Below, piece by piece: positions 27,038-35,765 of a stretch of 64,000 bases of DNA. The stretch spans positions 1,488,001-1,552,000 of the forward strand of contig NZ_LT627736.1 of the NCBI RefSeq assembly GCF_900102005.1, read 5' to 3'. Source of the stretch: Microbacterium sp. LKL04 (GTDB lineage: Bacteria > Actinomycetota > Actinomycetes > Actinomycetales > Microbacteriaceae). Positions within the stretch are counted from its first letter, which is position 1, and each line of letters starts with the position of its first letter. The notes beneath the pieces are model-generated. The model saw nothing but the letters and a program-made list of their open reading frames with translations. It searched no databases and was not told the origin of the DNA. A program made the position numbers and the translations under genes.

Positions 27038-27475
27038 TCACGCGTCGGCGGGCGTCTGCCCCTTCTCGGTCGCGTTGAACCAGCCGAGCCAGCCGGCGTC
27101 GGTCCTCACGACCTCGTACGGTCCGCAGGCGAACACGGTCGCCGGCAGCGGCTCGCCGAGGCTGCCGTACCGGCTGTCGAAGGGCAGACCACGGCGGTCC
27201 ATCTCGGCGCAGTCCTCGAGTTCTCCGCCCTCGACCGCGATGACGGCGTTGGTCTCGTTGGTCGTCGCGGTGTTCTTCACGGACGTCGCGCCTGCGGGGA
27301 TCCACGCGGGCATCTCGACGCCGACCCAGCCCTTTGCGGCGGCGGCGCGATCGGCGAACTCTTCGGAGTGCACCTTCTCGAGAGTGTCCATCGGGTTGCA
27401 GGCGGCGAGCGCGAGCACGAGCAGAGGGGCGACGAGGCCGGCGGCCGCAGCGAGACGGAGACGAGTGTGGGTCAT
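27038..27475 (-). CDS. Small lipoprotein of unknown function
   Basis: A 145-residue lipoprotein with lipobox LALAAC (Cys 26). The mature part has a conserved-looking core WVGVEMPAWIPAGATSVKN and two further cysteines (DCAEM, FACGPY) that may be disulphide-linked. ATG 27475 places the signal peptide at the N-terminus; a longer in-frame start at 27520 is less likely. It converges on the AraC gene with a 3-bp gap. Confidence 0.75.
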   Translation of the reverse strand: MTHTRLRLAAAAGLVAPLLVLALAACNPMDTLEKVHSEEFADRAAAAKGWVGVEMPAWIPAGATSVKNTATTNETNAVIAVEGGELEDCAEMDRRGLPFDSRYGSLGEPLPATVFACGPYEVVRTDAGWLGWFNATEKGQTPADA

Positions 27476-27665
27476 GACTCGAGTCAAGCCGCGCGGCCTC
27501 ACGGGCGAATCGGCCCGCATGATGATCCGGGGTACGCCGCGGGGATGACGTCTGAACCTCCGTAAGCCGTGTGAGTGCGCGGCAATGGTGTGTCAGCGGT
27601 TGCGGCGGCATCCGATTCTCGGCATCGTTGCCCGCTCACGCCCGCAATCCACGGAAGGGAGCATC

Positions 27666-27947
27666 ATGCTCACTCTCACCGAGAACGCCAGCACCGCCGT
27701 CAAGAGCCTCGCCACCCAGATCCCCACCGAGACCGGTGGACTCCGGATCGCCGAGGCCGCAGACCCGCAGAACGGGTACGCACTGTCCCTCGCTCCCGCT
27801 CCGGCCGACGGCGACACCATCGTCGAGAGCGACGGAGCCCGCGTGTTCGTCGCGCCGACGGCGAGCGTCGCGCTCGACGACCGCATCCTCGACGCCCGTC
27901 TCGAAGAGGACGGATCGGTCGGCTTCGCGCTCGCGCAGGCCGTCTGA
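27666..27947 (+). CDS. HesB/IscA-like protein lacking cysteines
   Basis: A 93-residue protein with the HesB/IscA fold pattern: MLTLTENASTAVKSLA, GGLRIAEA, YALSLAPAPADGD, VFVAPTASVALDDRILDA. The A-type Fe-S carriers use three conserved cysteines, and this protein has none, so it cannot bind a cluster in the usual way. A ribosome site GAAGGGAGC precedes ATG 27666. It stands alone, followed by a strong hairpin terminator. Its role is unknown. Confidence 0.8.
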   Translation: MLTLTENASTAVKSLATQIPTETGGLRIAEAADPQNGYALSLAPAPADGDTIVESDGARVFVAPTASVALDDRILDARLEEDGSVGFALAQAV

Positions 27948-27960
27948 CACAGACGCTTCT

Positions 27961-27995
27961 CGAAAGTCTCGGACCCGAGTGGTCCGGGGCTTTCG
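27961..27995 (+). terminator. Hairpin terminator of the HesB-like gene
   Basis: CGAAAGTCTCGGACC pairs with GGTCCGGGGCTTTCG over 15 positions (two G-U pairs) around the loop CGAGT. It lies 13 bp after the stop codon. Confidence 0.75.
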
Positions 27996-28032
27996 TGCGT
28001 TCAGGGGCCTGATGCGCCCGGCATCCCGCGTC

Positions 28033-28392
28033 TCAGAACGAGGCGCCGATGCGCTTCTGCAGCTTTCGGAGGTTGGTCGATTCGGGGATGGTCCACTCGG
28101 CGGCGCCGCCGTCGAACTCGATGCGGACCACCTGAGCTCCCTGCTGAATGTCGTCGAGGTACGACATGCGAAGCGGCTGCGGCGCGATGGCGACGCCCGT
28201 GAGGGTCACGTCGTTGATGGCGATCGTGCGATGGTCGATCGCCACCTCCCCGCCCACGTCCTCCCGCGACGACAGACCCTCGATCTCGCCGCGTGTCAGC
28301 CGGATCCGGCTGTGCACGTGCCGCGGACCCCGCCGAGCATCGCCGACGGCCACGAGCGCGTCGCCGAGTACCTCGAAGATCTCAGCCAGCAT
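28033..28392 (-). CDS. Hypothetical protein
   Basis: A 119-residue soluble protein, beta-rich in its middle (GEVAIDHRTIAINDVTLTGVAI) and ending in a basic helix NLRKLQKRIGASF. ATG 28392 is preferred over a longer frame whose extra N-terminus is improbable and arginine-rich. I do not recognise a family. It lies between a terminator and a small membrane-protein gene on the same strand. Confidence 0.6.
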   Translation of the reverse strand: MLAEIFEVLGDALVAVGDARRGPRHVHSRIRLTRGEIEGLSSREDVGGEVAIDHRTIAINDVTLTGVAIAPQPLRMSYLDDIQQGAQVVRIEFDGGAAEWTIPESTNLRKLQKRIGASF

Positions 28393-28423
28393 GCGACGAT
28401 CATGGCACGTCGCTCCGCGCGCG

Positions 28424-28708
28424 TCAGGCCATGCGCTCGACGCGCTGCTTAGCCTTCGCCGGCGCCCGCAGTGCCCGGACCGACGCCGCGATGCACGCAC
28501 CCGACAGGAGCAGCACCGCAACGGCGCCTATCAGCATCAGCACCCCGAGGACGATGACCGGCATCGGGTTCGTGATGAACAGCACTCCGAGGATCGCGAA
28601 ACCCGCCGCGACGACGAGGAACACGAGGCTCATGAAGATCGCGATGAACGCGCCCGAGCCCATCTGCTTGCGCTGGACCGCGTCGTTCCGCTGCGCCTGG
28701 TTCGTCAT
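28424..28708 (-). CDS. Small hypothetical membrane protein
   Basis: A 94-residue protein with two long hydrophobic helices (about residues 19-46 and 50-78) between a polar, glutamine-rich N-terminus and a basic C-terminus (APAKAKQRVERMA). ATG 28708 is preceded by GGAGGAC. No family recognised. It runs toward the 119-residue gene on the same strand (31-bp gap). Confidence 0.65.
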   Translation of the reverse strand: MTNQAQRNDAVQRKQMGSGAFIAIFMSLVFLVVAAGFAILGVLFITNPMPVIVLGVLMLIGAVAVLLLSGACIAASVRALRAPAKAKQRVERMA

Positions 28709-28824
28709 GATGTCCTCCGACCGGTGAAAGTCCTCTCACGGTAATCGCGCGCCTCGGCTTCTCCCCAGGGCTTGCGCAGCGCGGTCCACCTCGCAAGGGC
28801 GCCTGCCCCTGTCACAATGGAGCC

Positions 28825-29421
28825 GTGCGTCCGTCCCGAGTCTCCCGCGTCGCTCGCGGTGCACTCGCGGCATCCGTCGCCACCTGGGCGGCACTGTTGT
28901 CGCACGTCGCCGGCGGCGGTCAGGTCCCCGGCTGGCTCGGCATCGCCGTCCCCTTCGCCCTGTCGCTCTTCGTCTGCACGGCCCTAGCAGGGCGACGCCT
29001 GTCGCTCCCCCGCCTGGCGCTCGCGGTCACGGGCAGCCAGCTGCTGTTCCACACCCTCTTCGTGCTCGGCACGATCACCCCGTCGGCGACGCCGCACCAG
29101 CACGGGATGCCCCTGATGACGGATGCCGGGGGCACCGCCGCGGCGATCTGCGCCGATCCGCTCATGTGGGCCATGCACGGGCTCGCCGCCGTCCTCACGG
29201 TCGCGCTGCTGCACCGCGGCGAGCGCGCGGCGCAGCGCCTGATCGCCGTCGCGGCCGAGATCGCCCGGTGGGTGCGCCGCCGCATCCTCACCGCCGTCCT
29301 CGCTCCCGAGGCCGTCGACCGTCCGACTCCGGCACCCGCGTCCGCTGACGTCCCGGTGCTGCGATCGGTCGCCGTCCGTGTCGCGGCCGGCCGCGGTCCC
29401 CCGCGCGCACTCGCGATCTGA
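28825..29421 (+). CDS. Hypothetical polytopic membrane protein upstream of a PepSY protein
   Basis: A 198-residue protein starting at GTG 28825, with about five membrane helices in the first 140 residues and a basic soluble tail. A histidine/methionine-rich loop (TPHQHGMPLM) faces one side of the membrane. In actinobacteria such proteins often accompany PepSY-helix proteins in copper-related clusters, which is suggestive only. It is 98 bp upstream of the PepSY gene on the same strand. Confidence 0.65.
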   Translation: MRPSRVSRVARGALAASVATWAALLSHVAGGGQVPGWLGIAVPFALSLFVCTALAGRRLSLPRLALAVTGSQLLFHTLFVLGTITPSATPHQHGMPLMTDAGGTAAAICADPLMWAMHGLAAVLTVALLHRGERAAQRLIAVAAEIARWVRRRILTAVLAPEAVDRPTPAPASADVPVLRSVAVRVAAGRGPPRALAI

Positions 29422-29519
29422 CGCGCGCCGCCGGTCCGCTCTCGACGAGGGATGCCGCGGTGCGCCGCGCCGTGTCATCGGCGCGCCCTCTTGCCGCACC
29501 CTTCTTCTCGAAAGCAATC

Positions 29520-30944
29520 ATGACCGCCACCCTGCCCACCCCACCCGCCACCGCCCGACCCGCCCGACGCCCGGGCTGGTTCGGCGCCTTCCTCGTACGC
29601 CTGCACTTCTACGCCGGCATCCTCGTCGGACCGTTCATCCTCGTCGCCGCGCTCAGCGGCGCCCTCTACGCCCTGTCACCGACGATCGAGCAGACCGTGT
29701 ACGCGCGACAGCTGCACGCGCCGGTCACGGACACGCAGCTCAGCCTCGGCCAGCAGGTCGAGGTCGCCGAGGCGCACGTCGGCGACGCCGCCACGCTGTC
29801 GGCCGTCCGCCCCGCTCCCGAGCCCGGCGACACGACGCGCGTCATGTTCGCGCAGGACGGTCTCGGCGAGAGCGAGTCGCGCGCCGTGTTCGTTGATCCC
29901 GGCACCGGCGAGATCCGCGGCGACGAGACCGTCTACGGGACGAGCGGGTCGCTGCCGCTGCGCACCGCGATCAGCAACATCCACCGGAGTCTCGGGCTCG
30001 GCGACCCCGGCCGCCTGTACAGCGAGCTCGCGGCATCCTGGCTCGGCATCGTCGTCATCGCCGGCGTCGTCATGTGGGTCATCCGCATCCGCACGGCGCG
30101 GACGAAGAAGGACTTCATCCGGCCGGCCCGGAAGCACACCGGATATCGCCGCTTCTTCAGCTGGCACACGTCCGTCGGCATCTGGATCGCGCTCGGCGCG
30201 GTGTTCCTCTCGGCGACGGGCATCACCTGGTCGACCTACGGCGGACAGAACGTCACGAACCTGCGCGCCGCCCTCGACTGGACCACGCCCGCCGTCTCGA
30301 CGAGCCTCGGCGGAGCCGCCGGCGGCGGGGACGAGCACGCGGGGCACGGTGCGGCATCCGCTGCTCTCACCGTCGACCCGAACACGTTCGACGACGTGCT
30401 CGCGGCGGCCCGGGAGGTCAACATCGACACCGACCTCGTGCAGATCACGCCGCCCGCCGCCGCCGATCAGGCGTGGAAGGTGCAGGAGATCGACCGCGGC
30501 TTCCCGGGCCACCTCGACGCCGTCGCGATCGACGGCGCGACGCTGCAGCCCGTCGACCGCGTCGACTTCGCCGACTTCTCGCTCCCGGCCAAGCTCGCAT
30601 CATGGGGCGTCTCGATCCATATGGGAACGATGTTCGGCCTCGCGAACCAGATCGTGATGTTCCTGCTCGCCGTCGCGATCGGCGGGATGGTCGTTCTCGG
30701 CTACGTCATGTGGGTGAAGCGCCGTCCCACCAAGACCGCACGGGTCGGGATGCCGCCCCGCCGCGGCGTGCTCGACGGCGCCCCGTGGTGGGGCGTCACC
30801 GCCGTCGTCGTCGGCGGCGTGCTGATCGGCCTCGCGCTTCCGCTGGTGGGCTGGACCCTCGCCGCGTTCGTCGTGGTGGACGTGATCGTCGACGCGGTGC
30901 AGCGGCGGCGCGCCGCGACGCGTACGAGCGACGCGCCCGCCTGA
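29520..30944 (+). CDS. PepSY-associated transmembrane protein
   Basis: A 474-residue protein with the PepSY_TM architecture: first helix in LVRLHFYAGILVGPFILVAA, then IHRSLGLGDPGRLYSELAAS, third helix in FSWHTSVGIWIALGAVFLS, a later IHMGTMFGLANQIVMFLLA helix, and a final extra helix. The histidines at the membrane ends (LHFYAG, IHRSLG, WHTSVG, IHMGTM) are conserved in this family and are thought to bind haem or metal in relatives. Two large external PepSY-like regions lie between. ATG 29520 follows CGAAAGC, a weak ribosome site. Confidence 0.85.
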   Translation: MTATLPTPPATARPARRPGWFGAFLVRLHFYAGILVGPFILVAALSGALYALSPTIEQTVYARQLHAPVTDTQLSLGQQVEVAEAHVGDAATLSAVRPAPEPGDTTRVMFAQDGLGESESRAVFVDPGTGEIRGDETVYGTSGSLPLRTAISNIHRSLGLGDPGRLYSELAASWLGIVVIAGVVMWVIRIRTARTKKDFIRPARKHTGYRRFFSWHTSVGIWIALGAVFLSATGITWSTYGGQNVTNLRAALDWTTPAVSTSLGGAAGGGDEHAGHGAASAALTVDPNTFDDVLAAAREVNIDTDLVQITPPAAADQAWKVQEIDRGFPGHLDAVAIDGATLQPVDRVDFADFSLPAKLASWGVSIHMGTMFGLANQIVMFLLAVAIGGMVVLGYVMWVKRRPTKTARVGMPPRRGVLDGAPWWGVTAVVVGGVLIGLALPLVGWTLAAFVVVDVIVDAVQRRRAATRTSDAPA

Positions 30945-31002
30945 CCCACGGCGCGCACGCCTGAGCCGCCGCGCGCCGGCGGCCGCCGCACCCTCCTCCC
31001 GC

Positions 31003-31084
31003 GCCGAATCACCACCGGAGTGCCGAGTCACCGCTCAGCGGCACGCGATTCGGTGGTGATTCGGCACGTGGGTGGTGATTCGGC
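31003..31084. repeat. Palindromic repeat family, copy 3
   Basis: A nested palindrome. GCCGAATCACCACC at 31003-31016 and GGTGGTGATTCGGC at 31071-31084 are perfect 14-bp inverted repeats. Inside, TGCCGAGTCACC (31021-31032) and GGTGATTCGGCA (31055-31066) pair with one mismatch. It is related to the two copies near 22 kb and lies between the PepSY and rpmJ genes. Confidence 0.8.
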
Positions 31085-31109
31085 CGCAGCGCACGCGTCG
31101 CCGGCCGCG

Positions 31110-31232
31110 TCAGCCCTGACGGCCCTTGAACCGCGGGTTCAGCTTGTTGATGACGAACACGCGGCCGCGTCGGCGGACGACCTGTGCGCCGGGTTGCTTC
31201 TTCAGGGACTTCAGGGACGCTCGCACCTTCAT
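31110..31232 (-). CDS. rpmJ: 50S ribosomal protein L36, zinc-independent (type B)
   Basis: A 40-residue basic protein reading [15 protein letters not shown] then [16 protein letters not shown] and ending RFKGRQG. This is the L36 paralogue without the Cys/Cys/Cys/His zinc ribbon: it has no cysteine or histidine. Such C-minus paralogues replace the zinc-containing L36 when zinc is scarce and are typically repressed by Zur. A Zur-like palindrome lies 15 bp upstream, and a CobW-like gene is divergent from it, matching that regulon. Confidence 0.95.
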   Translation of the reverse strand: MKVRASLKSLKKQPGAQVVRRRGRVFVINKLNPRFKGRQG

Positions 31233-31246
31233 GACACACTCCTAAT

Positions 31247-31261
31247 TGAGAACGGTTATCA
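31247..31261. promoter_or_regulatory. Probable Zur box
   Basis: TGAGAAC-G-GTTATCA, a near-perfect palindrome (one mismatched pair) close to the actinobacterial Zur consensus. It lies between divergent rpmJ type B and the CobW-like gene, both of which are classic zinc-starvation genes. Confidence 0.75.
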
Positions 31262-31298
31262 TCAAGGCTACACATGCCGCGATGGAATGAGGTGTCGG

Positions 31299-32333
31299 AT
31301 GACCGAGACGGACGTGGTCGCCGTGATGGGAGCATGCGGTCCGGAGCGGGCGCGTTACGCGGCCCAGTTGAGTCGCGCGACGTCGAGACCGCTCCTCGCG
31401 GCATCCCGACTCGCTCCGCAGGACCCGGCGTCGAGCGCTGCAGCGATCCTCCCGTGGCTCGACGTCGGGAGTGGTGTCGTCGCGGAGTTCCCGTCCGACG
31501 CCTCGATCCTCGACGTCATCGGGACACTCGCGGAGCGCGGGAGCGGGGCGCGCCTGCGCGGCGTCGTGTGCGTCGTCGATGCGCCGCATCTGCTCGACGA
31601 CCTCCGACGCGAGACCTACGCGGGATCCGCCGAGGTCGACGAGAGCGGGATGCCGCGCACCCGCTACACGGCTCACGCGCTGCTCACGGTGCAACAGCTC
31701 GAGTACGCCTCGACGATCGTGCTCGTGAACTGGTCGGGACTGTCGACCCCGGACCTTTCGATCACGATGGCGCTGGTCAGCCACCTCGCCCCGTCGGCAC
31801 GACTGCGCCTGCATCAGCCGGCCGTCGACCTGCTGCCCACCGCACCGATCCCGATCCGCTCCCACCAGGACGCGCCCGGCTGGGTGCAGCTGCTGAACGG
31901 AGAGTTCGCGCCGCACATGACCGACCCTCGGATCAGCGCACTGCGATACGAGAACGTGCGCCCGCTGCATCCCGGACGCCTGCAGGCCCTGCTCGATGAG
32001 CGGATCGAGAGCGGGGAGTTCGGCTCGGTCATCCGTTCGGCGGGCTTCTGCCGCTTCGCGACCCGCTCGAACATCGTCGCGCAATGGGACCACGTGGGGT
32101 CGATGATCGCCTTCTCGCCCGTCCAGGTGGACGACGGGATGCCGGAGGCCGAGGGGCTCCTGGCCGTCGGCGAGGACATCGCGATCATCGGGCTGGATCT
32201 GCACCACCGCGCACTGCGCGCTGCCCTGGACGAGACGGCGCTGACCGACGACGAACTGGCGGCAGGACCCTCGGCCTGGGCGGCCTTCGAGGATCCGTTC
32301 CCGATGTGGCAGGTCACCCGCAGCGGCGACTGA
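31299..32333 (+). CDS. CobW/COG0523-like protein with degenerate GTPase motifs
   Basis: A 344-residue protein related to zinc metallochaperones of the CobW/ZNG1 family. It keeps the family outline: VVCVVDAPHLLDDL, then EYASTIVLVNWSGL, and a C-terminal CobW_C-like domain SVIRSAGFCRFATRSNI. The nucleotide-binding motifs are lost: the P-loop position reads GACGPERARY with no GK(S/T), and the NKxD position reads VNWSGL. The usual CxCC metal motif is also absent. The start at ATG 31299 follows GAGG. The Zur-like box upstream and divergent rpmJ place it in the zinc-starvation response, but it is unlikely to hydrolyse GTP. Confidence 0.8.
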   Translation: MTETDVVAVMGACGPERARYAAQLSRATSRPLLAASRLAPQDPASSAAAILPWLDVGSGVVAEFPSDASILDVIGTLAERGSGARLRGVVCVVDAPHLLDDLRRETYAGSAEVDESGMPRTRYTAHALLTVQQLEYASTIVLVNWSGLSTPDLSITMALVSHLAPSARLRLHQPAVDLLPTAPIPIRSHQDAPGWVQLLNGEFAPHMTDPRISALRYENVRPLHPGRLQALLDERIESGEFGSVIRSAGFCRFATRSNIVAQWDHVGSMIAFSPVQVDDGMPEAEGLLAVGEDIAIIGLDLHHRALRAALDETALTDDELAAGPSAWAAFEDPFPMWQVTRSGD

Positions 32334-32354
32334 TGCCAGGGCGGCGACGGCAGG

Positions 32355-35300
32355 TCACTGGAAGTCCCTCGACCGGTGCGTCACCCCCACCCGCAGGTCC
32401 TCGAACCCGTCGGCGACGAGGTTCGTCACGCCCTCGGGCGAGCGCTCGAGCATGCCGCGCGCGATCAGCGCAGGGCTGTCGCGCAGGATGCGGCGGCACC
32501 TGTTCCACACCCCGACCGAGCAGATCACGTTCATGACGCCGTGCTCGTCCTCGAGGTTGAGGAACGTGATCCCGGATGCCGTCGCCGGCCGCTGCCGGTG
32601 CGTCACCAACCCCGCGACCTCGATGCGCCGGCCGACCTCGTGCTCGCGCATGCCGCGCGAGGTGATCACCCCGCGCGCATCGAGCTGCGACCGGTAGTGC
32701 GTCAGCGGATGGTCGTCGGCCGACACCCCCGTCGCCCACAGGTCTGCGGCGAGCACGTCGTAGCTCGACTGGTCGGGGAACAGCGGCGGCTGCACCGACA
32801 CCAGCGAGCCCGCGAGGAACTCCTGCCGGTCCTGCGCGGCATCCCCCGCCAACCAGATGCCCTCGCGCCGCGTGATCCCGAGGCTCTCGAACGCGCCCGC
32901 CGTCGACATCGCCTCGAGCTGCGCCGCCGTCGCGCCGGTGCGCCGCACGAGGTCGCGCAGGTCCCGGTACGGACCGGATGCCTCCCGCTCCGCCACGATC
33001 TTCGTCGCCAGCGGCACCCCGATGCCCGTGATCGACGCGAGCCCCAGCCGCACCGCGAAGTTCCCGTCGCGCCGGTGCGCCGCGGACTCGTCCGACAGCG
33101 TCCGGTCGAACTCCGGCACGGGCGGCTGGATGCGGTCGGCGCACGAGTCCCGGCCCGTCGGGGGTCGGCGGTGCGTCTCGCCCTCCGTCACCGGTTCCAG
33201 CCCGGCATCCACCCCCGACGCGTGCAAGTCGGGACGGCGCACCTCGACCCCGTGCCGTCGCGCGTCGGCGGTCAGGGTCGCGGGCGAGTAGAAGCCCATC
33301 GGCTGCGCGCGCAGCAGAGCGGCGAGGAACGCCGCCGGGTAGTGCAGCTTCAGCCACGACGACGCGTACACGAGCAGCCCGAACGACAGCGAGTGACTCT
33401 CGGCGAAGCCGAAGTTCGCGAACGCCTGGATCTTCACGTAGATGTCGTCGGCGGCCTTGCCGGTCAGGCCGTTGCGCGCCATCCCCTCGTACAGCTTCTT
33501 CTTCAGCGAGTCGATCCGCTCGATGCCCCGCTTCGACCCCATCGCGCGGCGCAGCAGGTCGGCATCCTCCCCCGACAGGTCGCCGATCGCCATGCCCATC
33601 TGCATGAGCTGCTCCTGGAACACCGGGATGCCGAGCGTCCGCTCCAACACCGGCTTCAGCTTCGGGTGCGCATACGTGATCGGCTCGTCGCCGAGCTTGC
33701 GTCGCACGAACGGGTGCACCGCGCCGCCCTGGATCGGCCCAGGCCGGATGAGGGCGATCTCGACCACGAGGTCGTAGAACTTCCGCGGCTGCAGGCGCGG
33801 GAGCAGTCCCATCTGCGCCCGGGACTCGACCTGGAACACCCCGATCGAATCGGCGCGGCACAGCATGTCGTAGACCGCGGCCTCTTCCTTCGGCATCGCA
33901 TCAAGGCTCCACTGCTCCCCCGTCGCCGCCGCGATCATGTCGAAGCAGTACTGCAGGGCGGCGAGCATCCCGAGCCCCAGCAGATCGAACTTCACGAGCC
34001 CCATCCACGCGGCGTCGTCCTTGTCCCACTGGATGACGGTGCGGTTCTCCATGCGCGCGTGCTCGATCGGCACGACCTCGCCGACGGGGCGATCGGTCAG
34101 CACCATTCCGCCGGAGTGGATGCCGAGGTGTCGAGGCGCTTTCAGCAGCTCACCCGCGTACGCGATTACCCGATCCGGGATGTCGTGGTCGGGCGGGGTG
34201 TCGAGCGTCGCACCCCAGCGCTCGACCTGCTTCGACCAGGCGTCCTGCTGCCCCGGCGAGTGCCCGAGCGCCTTCGCCATGTCGCGGATCGCGTTCTTCG
34301 GCCGGTACTGGATGACGTTCGCGACCTGCGCCGCGCGCTCGCGCCCGTACGTCTCGTAGACCCACTGGATGATCTCCTCGCGCCGGTCCGAGTCGAAGTC
34401 GACGTCGATGTCGGGCTCTTCGTCGCGGAGGGCCGACAGGAACCGCTCGAACGGCAGGTCGTAGAAGATCGAGTCGATCGCCGTGATGTCGAGCAGGTAG
34501 CAGACGGCACTGTTCGCGGCGGATCCGCGCCCCTGACACAGGATGCCGCGGCGCCGCGCCTCTTGCACGATGCCGTGCACGATGAGGAAGTACCCCGGGA
34601 AGTCCTTCTGCTCGATGACGCCGAGTTCCTTCTCGATGCGCGCACGGTTCGCGTCGGTGGCATCCGGATACTTGCGGGGCACCGCCTCCCACACCAGGTG
34701 CCGCAGCCACGTCATCGGCGTGTGCCCCTCGGGCACCTGCATCTTCGGCAGGGCGGGCTTCGCGCGGCGAAGCGGGAACGCGAGCGCGTCGGCGAGCTCG
34801 ACGGTGCGCTCGACCGCGCCCGGGTACCGCCGGAACCGCCGCGCCATCTCGGCGCCCGAGCGCAGGTGCGCGCTCGCGTGCGAGGGCAGCCACCCGTCGA
34901 GCTCGTCGAGCCCGCGGTTCGCCCGCACCGCCGCGACCGCCGCCGCGAGATGCACCTTCTCGGGCACGGCGTAGTGCACGTTGTTCGATGCGACGACCGG
35001 CAGCCCCCGCTCGGCGGCGAGCGCAGCCAGCACGTCGTTGTCGCGCGAGTCGGTCGGCGCCCCCTGGTCGACGAGCTCGACGTCGACCCGCTCGGGCCCG
35101 AACAGGTCGATGAGCCGGTCGAGCTCGTACGCCGCGGCGGCCGGGCCGTCGGCGGCGAGCGCCTGCCGGACGGCGCCCTTGCGGCATCCGGTCAGCACCT
35201 GCCAGTGCCCGCCGGCACGATCGGCGAGGTCGTGCAGGTCGTAGACCGGGCGCCCCTTCTCGCCGCCCGACAACTGCGCGTGCGTGATCGCGGCGGCGAG

Positions 35301-35765
35301 CCGGTGGTACCCCTCTTCGCCGCGAGCGAGCACGAGCAGGTGCCGCCCGTGCGGATCGGGCTCGCCGTTCTGCGGGCCGGGGAGCCCCAGCGACAGCTCG
35401 GCGCCGAAGACGGTCTGCAGCTGCAGGTGCTCGGCCGCCTCGGCGAACCGGACGATGCCGTAGAACCCGTCGTGGTCGGTGATCGCGAGGGCGTGCAGTC
35501 CCAGGCGCTCGGCCTCTTCGACGAGGTCCTCGGGCGAGGATGCCCCGTCGAGGAACGAGAACGACGAATGCGCGTGCAGTTCGGCGTACGGCACGGCGTC
35601 GACCGGTCGCTCGATCTCGGGCGTGCGGTACTTGCCGCGCTTGTGCGACCAGGCCGGACTGTCGCCGCCGTCGGCCCCCGCCGGCGCCCCCTCGGGTCGC
35701 CGCCGGTCGCTGAGGATCCTTTCCATCTCCGACCACGAGACCGACGGGTTGTTGCCCCACCCCAT
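32355..35765 (-). CDS. dnaE2: Error-prone DNA polymerase DnaE2
   Basis: A 1136-residue C-family polymerase. The PHP domain begins AELHAHSSFSFLDGASSPED (about residue 61), the catalytic aspartates are in EEPDIDVDFDSDRR, and the C-terminal OB-fold region (EVGRRIEVAGLVTHRQRP) is present. Length and the N-terminal GWGNNPSVSWSEME are typical of DnaE2 rather than DnaE1. It performs mutagenic translesion synthesis with ImuA' and ImuB. Its ATG overlaps the imuB stop (ATGA), and the whole set forms one SOS operon. Confidence 0.97.
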   Translation of the reverse strand: MGWGNNPSVSWSEMERILSDRRRPEGAPAGADGGDSPAWSHKRGKYRTPEIERPVDAVPYAELHAHSSFSFLDGASSPEDLVEEAERLGLHALAITDHDGFYGIVRFAEAAEHLQLQTVFGAELSLGLPGPQNGEPDPHGRHLLVLARGEEGYHRLAAAITHAQLSGGEKGRPVYDLHDLADRAGGHWQVLTGCRKGAVRQALAADGPAAAAYELDRLIDLFGPERVDVELVDQGAPTDSRDNDVLAALAAERGLPVVASNNVHYAVPEKVHLAAAVAAVRANRGLDELDGWLPSHASAHLRSGAEMARRFRRYPGAVERTVELADALAFPLRRAKPALPKMQVPEGHTPMTWLRHLVWEAVPRKYPDATDANRARIEKELGVIEQKDFPGYFLIVHGIVQEARRRGILCQGRGSAANSAVCYLLDITAIDSIFYDLPFERFLSALRDEEPDIDVDFDSDRREEIIQWVYETYGRERAAQVANVIQYRPKNAIRDMAKALGHSPGQQDAWSKQVERWGATLDTPPDHDIPDRVIAYAGELLKAPRHLGIHSGGMVLTDRPVGEVVPIEHARMENRTVIQWDKDDAAWMGLVKFDLLGLGMLAALQYCFDMIAAATGEQWSLDAMPKEEAAVYDMLCRADSIGVFQVESRAQMGLLPRLQPRKFYDLVVEIALIRPGPIQGGAVHPFVRRKLGDEPITYAHPKLKPVLERTLGIPVFQEQLMQMGMAIGDLSGEDADLLRRAMGSKRGIERIDSLKKKLYEGMARNGLTGKAADDIYVKIQAFANFGFAESHSLSFGLLVYASSWLKLHYPAAFLAALLRAQPMGFYSPATLTADARRHGVEVRRPDLHASGVDAGLEPVTEGETHRRPPTGRDSCADRIQPPVPEFDRTLSDESAAHRRDGNFAVRLGLASITGIGVPLATKIVAEREASGPYRDLRDLVRRTGATAAQLEAMSTAGAFESLGITRREGIWLAGDAAQDRQEFLAGSLVSVQPPLFPDQSSYDVLAADLWATGVSADDHPLTHYRSQLDARGVITSRGMREHEVGRRIEVAGLVTHRQRPATASGITFLNLEDEHGVMNVICSVGVWNRCRRILRDSPALIARGMLERSPEGVTNLVADGFEDLRVGVTHRSRDFQ

